From positions 1 to 5,973 of the forward strand of contig JAPHTL010000098.1 in the NCBI GenBank assembly GCA_026193355.1: a stretch of DNA of 5,973 bases. Direction: 5' to 3'. Source of the stretch: Rhodospirillales bacterium (GTDB lineage: Bacteria; Pseudomonadota; Alphaproteobacteria; Rhodospirillales; JAPHTL01). Below the pieces are notes generated by a model. The model ran no database searches. It saw nothing but the letters and a program-made list of their open reading frames with translations, and was not told where the DNA came from. Positions 1-5,011 of the stretch are shown in pieces. Position numbers and translations under genes: made by a program. Position 1 is the first letter of the stretch; every line of letters begins with the position of its first letter.

Positions 1-126
1 ATTCACGGTCCTATCGGCCTTGATCTGGGCGGCCGCGCCCCGGCGGAAATCGCCATATCCATCCTTGCCGAAGTGATCGCCGCACGTCACGGGAAAGACC
101 CAAGGGCGAAGAAGGACCCGCCGTGA
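1..126 (+). CDS. xdhC: XdhC-family molybdenum cofactor insertion factor, C-terminal end only
   Basis: Only the last 41 codons lie in the window, and the 5' part is cut off at base 1. The reading frame is open from base 1 and ends at TGA 124-126. The tail reads IHGPIGLDLGGRAPAEIAIS, then a short helix (ILAEVIAARHGK) and a basic end. The pattern HxPIGLDxGxxxPxEIAxSIxAE is the conserved end of XdhC-family proteins, whose C-terminal half is a Rossmann-like domain. Members bind molybdenum cofactor and protect or insert it into xanthine dehydrogenase-type enzymes. In Rhodobacter capsulatus, XdhC also holds the cofactor while it is sulfurated. The stop overlaps the start of the next gene (GTGA), so the two are probably translationally coupled. 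It could equally be a CoxI- or PaoD-type paralogue serving a different molybdenum hydroxylase, because the enzyme genes are outside the window. Confidence 0.85.
   Translation: MHGPIGLDLGGRAPAEIAISILAEVIAARHGKDPRAKKDPP
111..116 (+). promoter_or_regulatory. Ribosome binding site for the mocA-like gene
   Basis: GAAGGA lies 6 bases before the GTG at 123, inside the last codons of the xdhC gene. It supports the GTG start. The first later in-frame ATG (residue 23) would remove the LAAG nucleotide-binding motif. Confidence 0.6.
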
Positions 127-746
127 CCGCGCCCGCCTCCACGCGCCATGTCGCCGCCGTGATACTGGCTGCCGGATATTCCCGGCGCATGGAGGGAGGC
201 AACAAGCTGCTCGCTAAAATCGGAGCCACCCCCCTCATAACCCGCGTCGTCGATGCGGCGCTTCAATCGAAGGCGCGGCCGGTGATTGTCGTCATAGGAC
301 ATGAGGGGAATTTAGTTGCATCCGCCCTTGATGGCCGTGACGTGACGTTCGCCGTCAACCACGACCCTTCGTCAGGGCTCAGTTCCTCGATCAAGGCAGG
401 GATCGCCGCCCTGCCCGATACGGTCGACGGTGTCCTCATCTGCCTGGGCGACATGCCGCGCCTTCGACCCGACCACCTGAACCGCCTGATTGATGCCCTG
501 AATACCGGCAATGAAATTACGGTTTGCGCACCGATTGTCGGCAACCGCCGCGGAAACCCGATCCTGTGGACGCGACGCCATTTCCCGGAGTTGATGGAAT
601 TGTCCGGCGATCGTGGCGCACGCGATCTTGTTAAGCGTCACAAGGACAGTTTGCGCGAAGTGCCAATGCCGGATGATGGCGTTTTCTTCGACGTGGATAC
701 GCTTGATGCCCTTGAAACGGCGCGTCTGCAGGAGGAGACTTCGTAG
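123..746 (+). CDS. mocA: MocA-like molybdenum cofactor cytidylyltransferase
   Basis: A 207-residue nucleotidyltransferase of the MobA-like NTP transferase fold. By family it joins CMP from CTP to molybdopterin-Mo, giving the cytosine dinucleotide cofactor used by xanthine dehydrogenase/aldehyde oxidase-type enzymes in the cytoplasm. The N-terminal loop is LAAGYSRRMEGGNKLL (residues 15-30). LAAG, rather than the LAGG of the GTP-using MobA, points to the CTP-using MocA type. Further landmarks are NHDPSSGLSSSI (79-90), the metal-binding GDMP (109-112), GNRRGNPIL (140-148), SGDRGARDL (161-169) and FDVDT (189-193), all in the usual order and at normal length. It starts with GTG inside the xdhC stop (GTGA) and ends directly against the sufS start. 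XdhC beside MocA is a recurrent pair in which XdhC takes cofactor on to its enzyme. The exact target enzyme cannot be told from this window. Confidence 0.88.
   Translation: MTAPASTRHVAAVILAAGYSRRMEGGNKLLAKIGATPLITRVVDAALQSKARPVIVVIGHEGNLVASALDGRDVTFAVNHDPSSGLSSSIKAGIAALPDTVDGVLICLGDMPRLRPDHLNRLIDALNTGNEITVCAPIVGNRRGNPILWTRRHFPELMELSGDRGARDLVKRHKDSLREVPMPDDGVFFDVDTLDALETARLQEETS
731..737 (+). promoter_or_regulatory. Strong ribosome binding site for sufS
   Basis: GGAGGAG lies 9 bases before the ATG at 747, within the last codons of mocA. It is a near-perfect Shine-Dalgarno sequence and supports independent strong initiation of the desulfurase, although the preceding stop TAG (744-746) touches the ATG. 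Confidence 0.7.
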
Positions 747-1976
747 ATGGCCTTCGATCCAGCAAGGATAAGAGAACAGTTTCCAATTCTGGCGACCCGT
801 CCGATGGGCCGTCCGCTCCACTACCTGGACAATGCGGCCACCGCCCAAATCCCCCAGACTGTCATTGACGCCATAACAGCCCACGAAACCACGCACCGCG
901 CCAACGTCACGCGAGGCGTACATGCGTTGGCGGAAGCCGCAACGGAGGCCTACGAAGGGGCGAGGCACATTGTCGCGCGCTACATGAATGCCACCGCCGA
1001 CAGCGAGGTGGTGTTCACCTATGGCACGACAAGCGCGATTAATCTGGCGGCCCATGCCCTTGGCGAAGGGTTGGGCGAAGGCGATGAAATCGTCCTTTCC
1101 GTCGCCGAGCATCACGCGAACCTCGTCCCGTGGCTGATGCTGCGAGAACGAAAGGGCGTGACCCTTCGCTTCCTGCCAGTTACCGATGAAGGGCGGATCG
1201 ACCTTTCGGCGCTGAATAACCTTGTGCGTGAGCGTTGCAAGGTCATCACCCTGACGCATTGCTCCAACGTCACGGGTGCGATCACCGATTTCCGGCCCGT
1301 TGTTGCGGCGGCGCGGGCCGTCGGCGCAAAGGTTCTGGTCGATGGCGCGCAGATGGCGCCCAAGGGGCAGTTCGACGCAAGCGAACTGGGCGCGGACCTC
1401 TACGCCTTTTCCGGCCACAAGGTCTATGGCCCGAACGGGATCGGTGTTCTGTGGGGGCGCAGGGACGTCCTTTCCGCAATGCCGCCCTTCATGGGAGGCG
1501 GCGGAATGATCCGTTCCGTAAGCCTCGAAAGCGTCACCTACGGCGATCCACCAAAAAGATTCGAGGCCGGAACCCCGCCAATCGCGCAGGCCGTTGGCTT
1601 GGGCGCCGCACTCAACTGGGTGATGAGTGGTTACCTTGATGGCGCGCACAAGCATATGGATCGACTGACCCTTCGTATCATCGAGAGGCTGCAAGGAATC
1701 CCCGGCGCACGGCTTGTCGGCCCAGCCAATATGGAAGAACGGGTCGGCGTCGTCTCTTTCGCGCTCGACGGATTGCACCCCCACGACATTGCCCAGATCC
1801 TCGACAGGCATGGCGTGGCGGTTCGTGGCGGCCATCACTGCGCCGAACCGTTGATGACCCGTTTTGGTCTGACCGGAACAGCCCGGGCGAGCCTTGCGCC
1901 CTATAACACGGACGAAGACGTCGACGCACTTTTCGAGGCCATTGAAGACGCGCTCCGCACCTTCTCCGGACATTAG
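747..1976 (+). CDS. sufS: SufS-type (class II) PLP cysteine desulfurase
   Basis: A 409-residue fold-type I PLP enzyme that by family takes sulfur from L-cysteine, giving alanine and an enzyme persulfide. Visible landmarks: YLDNAAT (26-32), ANVTRGVHAL (52-61), TYGTTSAINL (91-100), the PLP-stacking His in EHHANLVPW (121-129), the PLP-phosphate/ring Asp in VDGAQ (198-202), the Schiff-base Lys225 in SGHKVYGP, RFEAGTP (271-277), and the active-site Cys365 in RGGHHCAEPL. Length and positions match SufS. His346, in HPHD 19 residues before the Cys, matches the residue that in Bacillus SufS swaps for a SufU zinc ligand. E. coli SufS, which uses SufE, has Tyr there. A SufU-like gene follows 15 bases downstream, which agrees. 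No sufBCD is present, so its customer may be the molybdenum cofactor (as with R. capsulatus NifS4) rather than general Fe-S assembly. That part is inference. Confidence 0.92.
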   Translation: MAFDPARIREQFPILATRPMGRPLHYLDNAATAQIPQTVIDAITAHETTHRANVTRGVHALAEAATEAYEGARHIVARYMNATADSEVVFTYGTTSAINLAAHALGEGLGEGDEIVLSVAEHHANLVPWLMLRERKGVTLRFLPVTDEGRIDLSALNNLVRERCKVITLTHCSNVTGAITDFRPVVAAARAVGAKVLVDGAQMAPKGQFDASELGADLYAFSGHKVYGPNGIGVLWGRRDVLSAMPPFMGGGGMIRSVSLESVTYGDPPKRFEAGTPPIAQAVGLGAALNWVMSGYLDGAHKHMDRLTLRIIERLQGIPGARLVGPANMEERVGVVSFALDGLHPHDIAQILDRHGVAVRGGHHCAEPLMTRFGLTGTARASLAPYNTDEDVDALFEAIEDALRTFSGH

Positions 1977-1991
1977 AGGGAAACAACGACG

Positions 1992-2441
1992 TTGGGCGGA
2001 AAGGATATTTACGAAAACGACATCATGGAACTGGCGCGCGCCGGGTCACGCCCCCGTTATATTGATGCCCCCGATGGAACAGCAACACTCGACAACCCGT
2101 TATGCGGGGATCGCGTCACCATCGAGATGCGTCGCGATAAGGAAGGAAAGATCGCTGATATCGGCCACGATGTCAGGGGCTGCGCCCTTTGTCAGGCTTC
2201 GGCTGTCGCGCTGGCCGATACGGCGCGGGGAAAATCGCCGGTTGAAATCAACGCGGCTTTGTCGGCCCTTCAGAAAATGCTGAAAGACGACCACGAACAT
2301 CATGAAAAGGCGTGGCCGACACTTGCGGCCTTCCGCTCCGTACACGGACACAAGAGCCGCTACGAATGCGTCCTTTTGCCGTTTCGCGCATTGCTGGTCG
2401 CAATTTCAGAAGGAGAAGGGGGCGATGCGTCTAGGCCTTGA
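1992..2441 (+). CDS. sufU: SufU-type zinc-binding sulfurtransferase / Fe-S scaffold-like protein
   Basis: A 149-residue IscU/SufU-fold protein. It has NPLCGD (Cys38, Asp40), GCALCQASA (Cys64, extra Cys67) and SRYECVLLPFRAL (Cys126). The 62-residue gap between the second and third ligand Cys matches SufU and is about 20 residues longer than in IscU. Bacillus SufU uses Cys41, Asp43, Cys66 and Cys128 to bind zinc and accept sulfur from SufS. The same role next to the SufS-type gene is therefore likely, but a true Fe-S scaffold role is not excluded. The start is TTG at 1992, the first possible start after the sufS stop, with GAGGG 11 bases upstream. The in-frame ATG at 2025 has no well-placed ribosome site and would remove the N-terminal DIYENDIMELA segment, which corresponds to the family's first helix. 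His-rich HEHHEK lies at 101-106. The last 11 bases overlap the convergent rod-like gene. Confidence 0.85.
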   Translation: MGGKDIYENDIMELARAGSRPRYIDAPDGTATLDNPLCGDRVTIEMRRDKEGKIADIGHDVRGCALCQASAVALADTARGKSPVEINAALSALQKMLKDDHEHHEKAWPTLAAFRSVHGHKSRYECVLLPFRALLVAISEGEGGDASRP

Positions 2442-2766
2442 TATCGACAAGCGTATCGGCCATCTCATCAACCGTCCTCGCCACAAGACTTGCGCCCTTA
2501 TAGGCGCTTTCCGCCACCGTCAAACCAATGAATTCAGAAGCCAGATCGACTTCCTGTGGATTGGGCGGCGTACGCACAAGCCCCCGAACGCCACCTGCCG
2601 TAAAATCCCCATTGGCATTTTTCGTGACGATTGTTTCCTGAACAAATCCCTTGGCCTTATAGCCTTCGGTGTGCACGTTCACGATATTCTCGGCCGCAAC
2701 AGCAACCCGGCTTGCATTCGTCTGCAAGGCCGACGTCACCGATCCAAGGGCTTGGGAAAGCGCCAT
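2431..2766 (-). CDS. Minimal flagellar rod/hook-type protein (FlgC-like, D0 domain only)
   Basis: A 111-residue protein with both halves of the axial-protein D0 signature. The N-terminal helix ends in AENIVNVHTEGYKAKG (25-40), matching the ANxAN-x-xTxGYKA motif of rod and hook proteins. The C-terminal helix VDLASEFIGLTVAESAYK (73-90), followed by GASLVARTVDEM, matches the Flg_bbr_C region of FlgC/FlgG/FlgE. Between them is only a loop of about 30 residues, so the outer domains of longer family members are absent; FlgC itself is usually about 130-145 residues. No cleavable signal is seen, as expected for export through the flagellar type III route. It lies alone, away from other recognisable flagellar genes. 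The start ATG at 2766 has only a weak GGGA 11 bases upstream. A CRP-like palindrome lies about 90 bases upstream of the start. It may be a diverged FlgC-like paralogue, and its assembly into a rod is not shown. Confidence 0.75.
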   Translation of the reverse strand: MALSQALGSVTSALQTNASRVAVAAENIVNVHTEGYKAKGFVQETIVTKNANGDFTAGGVRGLVRTPPNPQEVDLASEFIGLTVAESAYKGASLVARTVDEMADTLVDIKA

Positions 2767-2855
2767 ATACGTTCTGGTCCCGTTACGTTTCTATGTTCGC
2801 CGCCCATCGGGCGCATACCGTCAGGACAGTATCAACCCCTGCCCCGGATTGCGTC

Positions 2856-2871
2856 TGTGACCCAGGTCACA
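2856..2871 (-). promoter_or_regulatory. CRP/FNR-family-type operator (perfect TGTGA-N6-TCACA palindrome)
   Basis: The bases read TGTGACCCAGGTCACA on the + strand, a perfect 16-base inverted repeat matching the CRP consensus TGTGA-N6-TCACA. It sits in the 128-base gap upstream of the rod-like gene. A possible -10 (GATACT, minus strand 2833-2828) would put the start near 2821 and the site centre near -42.5, close to class II activator spacing. The run of T bases is upstream, not downstream, on the minus strand, and the loop would be only 2 bases, so it is not a terminator. Which regulator binds is unknown. Confidence 0.6.
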
Positions 2872-2894
2872 AAACAAATTGGGAGCCCATACCT

Positions 2895-3320
2895 CTAAAG
2901 TGAAGCGTTCAGGGTCTGCCCTCGATCCGGCGGCGCATCATGAATGGCCAAGGCGTTCTTTTCGTAAATGCGTGTCGCCTTGGGCAGCGTGACCGGTCGG
3001 GCGCGAAAATCCCCGTTCTGGTTTGCCGCCTCGCGGTTCGTATTTCCGATTGTTGCGACAAGAGCGGAAAGAAAGTCCTGCGAGGAACGGAAGCTAATAA
3101 CCGGGCGCGACCATTGGCGCGCGGACTGCGGGTTCGAATCGAACCCACGCGCATAGTCCTGGAATCGCTGCTCCGCCGTCTCGGCCTGAACACCAATCTG
3201 GGGCGAAAGCTCCGAGACAGGTGAATCGTTACGGACGGCGACGTTATGCGCTCCAGTGACCGCGCGTCCCCCGACAAGACCTGACGAAGGCGCGCCAACG
3301 GCTTTTGGCACTGTAGACAT
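2895..3320 (-). CDS. Hypothetical protein, 141 residues
   Basis: I do not recognise this family. The N-terminal third (1-45) is rich in Gly, Ala, Ser, Pro and Val and looks unstructured. A charged stretch follows (AETAEQRFQDYARGF, 46-60), then a likely folded segment WSRPVISFRSSQDFLSALVA (70-89), an Asn-rich stretch (92-102) and a short amphipathic C-terminal segment TLPKATRIYEKNALAIHD (111-128). There is no signal peptide, membrane segment or Cys. The ORF is supported by a good sigma70-like promoter placed just before it and by its place between two co-directional genes; the Shine-Dalgarno (GGGCG, 4 bases before ATG) is weak. The next gene on the same strand is the rod-like protein 128 bases on, so a motility link is possible but unproven. 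GC-rich shadow frames cross it, and none has better support. Confidence 0.65.
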   Translation of the reverse strand: MSTVPKAVGAPSSGLVGGRAVTGAHNVAVRNDSPVSELSPQIGVQAETAEQRFQDYARGFDSNPQSARQWSRPVISFRSSQDFLSALVATIGNTNREAANQNGDFRARPVTLPKATRIYEKNALAIHDAPPDRGQTLNASL

Positions 3321-3350
3321 ACTACGCCCAAATTAAAATTTCCCATTAGT

Positions 3351-3378
3351 AGTATAGAGTTATTACAAAATTGGTCAA
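3351..3378 (-). promoter_or_regulatory. Sigma70-type promoter for the 141-residue gene
   Basis: On the minus strand, TTGACC (3378-3373) and TATACT (3356-3351) are separated by 16 bases, 10 of 12 matches to the sigma70 consensus. The gap is strikingly AT-rich for this GC-rich region. The start point would be near 3344, giving a leader of about 24 bases to the ATG at 3320. The -35 box overlaps the stop codon of the upstream hydrolase gene (3375-3377). Confidence 0.6.
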
Positions 3379-4217
3379 CGCAAGGTTGGCTGGCCCGATC
3401 GATCTGGCTTGCGTGAGGATACTTCAAACAGAAAAGGAAGAATTTTTCCCAGCGCGCCATGATCGAAAAGATCGTTGTGACCGGCCCCTTCCACGATTTC
3501 CAGCTGTTTTGGATCGCGTGCCGCAGCGAAGAGCTTTTTCCCAAAACGAACAGGAACGATCCAGTCCTGCGAACCGTGAACGATCAAAACGGGAACCGAA
3601 ACGGCAGATATTTTTGAAAGGGAATCGAAGCGATCCTTGATGAGGAAACGCACCGGCAACCACCAATAATGCGCTGCTCCAACATCGGCAAGGGATGAAA
3701 ATGGTGATTCCAGCACAAGCCCCCGCCCATTCCCTTCGTACGCCATCTGAACAGCGACGCCGGAGCCGAGCGACTCGCCATATAGCACAATATCCTGTGT
3801 TGGAACGGCGTGACCGGAGAGCCAGACAATATTCGCGCGGGCATCCGCATAGAGACCAGTTTCCGAAGGAGTTCCTGGATTTCCGTTGTACCCCCGATAA
3901 CCAACCAGCAGAACGCCATAGCCCTGATCGATCAGAGGGCGCGCCTTGAACCCCCTTATGCCCAGATGGCCGGCATTTCCATGAAACAGGACGACGGTCG
4001 GATACCCCTCACGCGGCGGAGAAAACCACGACACAAGGTCCAAGCCGTCTTCCGTTCGTATTTGAGCGGGTCTCATATCGGAAACGCCGTACCGTGCAGG
4101 GTCCAGCAAAAGATCGTCGGGCAGATAGACAAGTTTTCTCTGCCCGAAATACAGAACGGCGACGATTCCGATATAAACGGCAACGGCGACGAGAAGATAT
4201 CCAGCCATCCTGCGCAA
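3375..4217 (-). CDS. Membrane-anchored alpha/beta hydrolase (Bem46/ABHD13-like)
   Basis: A 280-residue serine hydrolase. Residues 5-24 form one hydrophobic segment after MRR, typical of an N-terminal signal anchor with the catalytic domain outside the cytoplasm. The domain shows the oxyanion-side HGNAG (79-83), GYRGYNGNPGTP (106-117), the nucleophile elbow GESLGSG (Ser149), the acid in HGSQDWIVP (Asp218) and the His in GAGHND (His247). All three triad residues are present in order. This is the pattern of the Bem46/ABHD13 group, whose physiological substrates are mostly unknown, so a specific substrate cannot be given. The start is TTG at 4217, because GGAAGGGG ends 5 bases before it, whereas ATG 4208 (residue 4) is 14 bases away. 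Its nearest upstream neighbour on the strand is the lipoprotein gene, 86 bases away, so co-transcription is possible. Confidence 0.88.
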   Translation of the reverse strand: MRRMAGYLLVAVAVYIGIVAVLYFGQRKLVYLPDDLLLDPARYGVSDMRPAQIRTEDGLDLVSWFSPPREGYPTVVLFHGNAGHLGIRGFKARPLIDQGYGVLLVGYRGYNGNPGTPSETGLYADARANIVWLSGHAVPTQDIVLYGESLGSGVAVQMAYEGNGRGLVLESPFSSLADVGAAHYWWLPVRFLIKDRFDSLSKISAVSVPVLIVHGSQDWIVPVRFGKKLFAAARDPKQLEIVEGAGHNDLFDHGALGKILPFLFEVSSRKPDRSGQPTLR

Positions 4218-4222
4218 CGAGG

Positions 4223-4230
4223 CCCCTTCC
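4223..4230 (-). promoter_or_regulatory. Ribosome binding site deciding a TTG start of the hydrolase
   Basis: GGAAGGGG on the minus strand (4230-4223) ends 5 bases before TTG 4217-4215. The competing ATG at 4208-4206 is too far from it. The TTG start also keeps the two Arg residues that precede the hydrophobic anchor. Confidence 0.5.
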
Positions 4231-4303
4231 CTTTTCCATCAACGATGAAGGTGAAGGATAACCGATTCTCTGGCCCCGGATGCGCAAGAACAGTTGCGGG
4301 TGA

Positions 4304-4783
4304 TTAACCGAGCGTTCCCCTTGCCGCCGCCCAGTCACCATCCGCCGTCTGACAGGCCGCGCCACCGCCAAGCTGCGCGCCTTCGGGGGTGGAGATCATG
4401 ACATCAAACTTGCGGCAACGGTTTCCGGCGTCGCTCGTGAAGGTGCTGGTCGGGGTTATTGTACCGAGATTGCCGGTCTCCGTGTTGGTCCAACGCAGGG
4501 TTTCGCCATCCGTTGCGCCACTCAGCGCACGATCAGCCGTCCGGTTGAACAAGGTGATGTCGGACTGCTGGATCGCCTGGCCGAGGTGAAAACCCCCATA
4601 TGCGCCGGCGCCGGCGCCGGCAAGAACCCACCAGACGCCGCCGATCTGACTGCCTACCATGCCGCCGAGAATCGCACCGGCCCCGGTTGCCGCAAGCAGC
4701 CCCCGCATATTGCCGTCTTCGGACATCCGACCGCCACAGGCGCTGATCATCAGCACCATGCAAACAGCGATAATCTTTTTCAT
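4304..4783 (-). CDS. 17 kDa-antigen-type glycine-zipper outer-membrane lipoprotein
   Basis: A 159-residue lipoprotein when started at ATG 4783. The signal peptide is MKKIIAVCMVLMISACGG with a lipobox ISA-C; Cys16 is the lipidated residue, and Gly rather than Asp at +2 favours sorting to the outer membrane. Residues 27-70 form a Gly/Ala-rich double membrane-like segment with GxxxG-type spacing (GAGAILGGMVGSQIGG, then LAGAGAGAYGG), the glycine zipper of the Rickettsia 17 kDa antigen family. The C-terminal part (about 75-155) is the matching surface-antigen domain, with RWTNTETGNLGTITPT and two Cys (123 and 144) likely to form a disulfide. A longer ORF to 4849 exists, but its first 22 residues would bury the signal peptide. 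The family role is envelope structure or surface exposure; a precise job is unknown. Confidence 0.9.
   Translation of the reverse strand: MKKIIAVCMVLMISACGGRMSEDGNMRGLLAATGAGAILGGMVGSQIGGVWWVLAGAGAGAYGGFHLGQAIQQSDITLFNRTADRALSGATDGETLRWTNTETGNLGTITPTSTFTSDAGNRCRKFDVMISTPEGAQLGGGAACQTADGDWAAARGTLG
4602..4621 (-). repeat. Short GC hexanucleotide tandem repeat inside the lipoprotein gene
   Basis: The + strand reads just over three copies of CCGGCG in 20 bases. It encodes the alternating Ala-Gly run of the glycine zipper (residues 55-61), so each unit adds or removes one Ala-Gly pair without changing the frame. The repeat is short and is probably explained by the protein sequence plus GC-rich codon choice. 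Confidence 0.6.
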
Positions 4784-4791
4784 CGTCATCC

Positions 4792-4797
4792 CCTCCC
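4792..4797 (-). promoter_or_regulatory. Ribosome binding site deciding the lipoprotein start
   Basis: GGGAGG on the minus strand lies 8 bases before ATG 4783 but only 2 bases before the in-frame ATG 4789. This favours 4783, which gives the signal peptide beginning MKK. Confidence 0.6.
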
Positions 4798-4880
4798 TTC
4801 TGGAGTTTGCCCTCGTTCTCGAAGGCCCGGCGCAATAACGCACCACCAATCACCGCACTGAAATGCGTCAAACACCCATA

Positions 4881-4909
4881 ATTCTGCGCGTTGGTTACGA
4901 AAACGTCAA
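4881..4909 (-). promoter_or_regulatory. Possible sigma70-like promoter for the lipoprotein gene
   Basis: On the minus strand, TTGACG (4909-4904) and CAGAAT (4886-4881) are 17 bases apart, 9 of 12 matches to consensus. The start point would be near 4874, about 90 bases before the ATG at 4783. The score is modest and chance matches of this quality are common. Confidence 0.3.
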
Positions 4910-4939
4910 ATTGAAGTGTATTTCCCCGAAATGGAGCCG

Positions 4940-4968
4940 TTGCCAACCCCTTCTCCTGCCGCCATCAT
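4940..4968 (+). promoter_or_regulatory. Possible promoter for the transhydrogenase gene
   Basis: TTGCCA (4940-4945) and CATCAT (4963-4968) are 17 bases apart, 9 of 12 matches. The predicted start near 4975 leaves a leader of about 37 bases before ATG 5012. Support is weak. The 228-base divergent region holds no gene that I can support. Confidence 0.22.
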
Positions 4969-4980
4969 GAACCGCTGTTT

Positions 4981-4996
4981 TTGACCTCGATTGACC
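4981..4996 (+). repeat. TTGACC direct repeat at 10-base spacing before the transhydrogenase gene
   Basis: TTGACC occurs at 4981-4986 and 4991-4996, start to start 10 bases, about one helical turn. It lies just before the ribosome site of the next gene. Such phased half-sites can be an operator, but two hexamers alone are weak evidence. Confidence 0.35.
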
Positions 4997-5011
4997 AAGG
5001 CGGTACAGACA

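Noticed and set aside
372..1973. A 533-codon open frame on the minus strand across mocA and sufS
   Set aside because: It is antisense to two genes with clear family motifs, its translation shows no recognisable domain or sensible composition, and long shadow frames are expected in GC-rich coding DNA.
2433..2460. Possible hairpin GGCC/GGCC with inner GATA/TATC as a shared terminator
   Set aside because: The stem is interrupted by an asymmetric TT bulge, the loop is about 10 bases, and no T run follows on either strand.
2302..2898. A 198-codon + strand frame over the end of sufU and across the rod-like gene
   Set aside because: The minus-strand frame in the same place has a clear axial-protein signature, while this one gives a basic sequence with no recognisable motif and no good start signal.
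2909..3544. A 211-codon minus-strand frame overlapping the hydrolase end and the 141-residue gene
   Set aside because: It overlaps the hydrolase coding region in another frame, has Arg/Ser-rich shadow-like composition, and would ignore the promoter placed for the 141-residue gene.
4218..4303. Terminator or promoter in the gap between lipoprotein and hydrolase
   Set aside because: Only a 5-base stem (CGCAA/TTGCG) and a short CATC/GATG stem were found, neither followed by T bases, and no convincing -35/-10 pair.
4784..4849. Extension of the lipoprotein to an upstream start at 4849
   Set aside because: It would place 22 charged residues before the signal peptide; the good ribosome site and the MKK signal start both point to 4783.
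4981..5009. TTGACC with TACAGA at 17 bases as a promoter of the transhydrogenase
   Set aside because: The -10 would end 2 bases before the ATG, placing the transcript start inside the gene and excluding the visible ribosome site.
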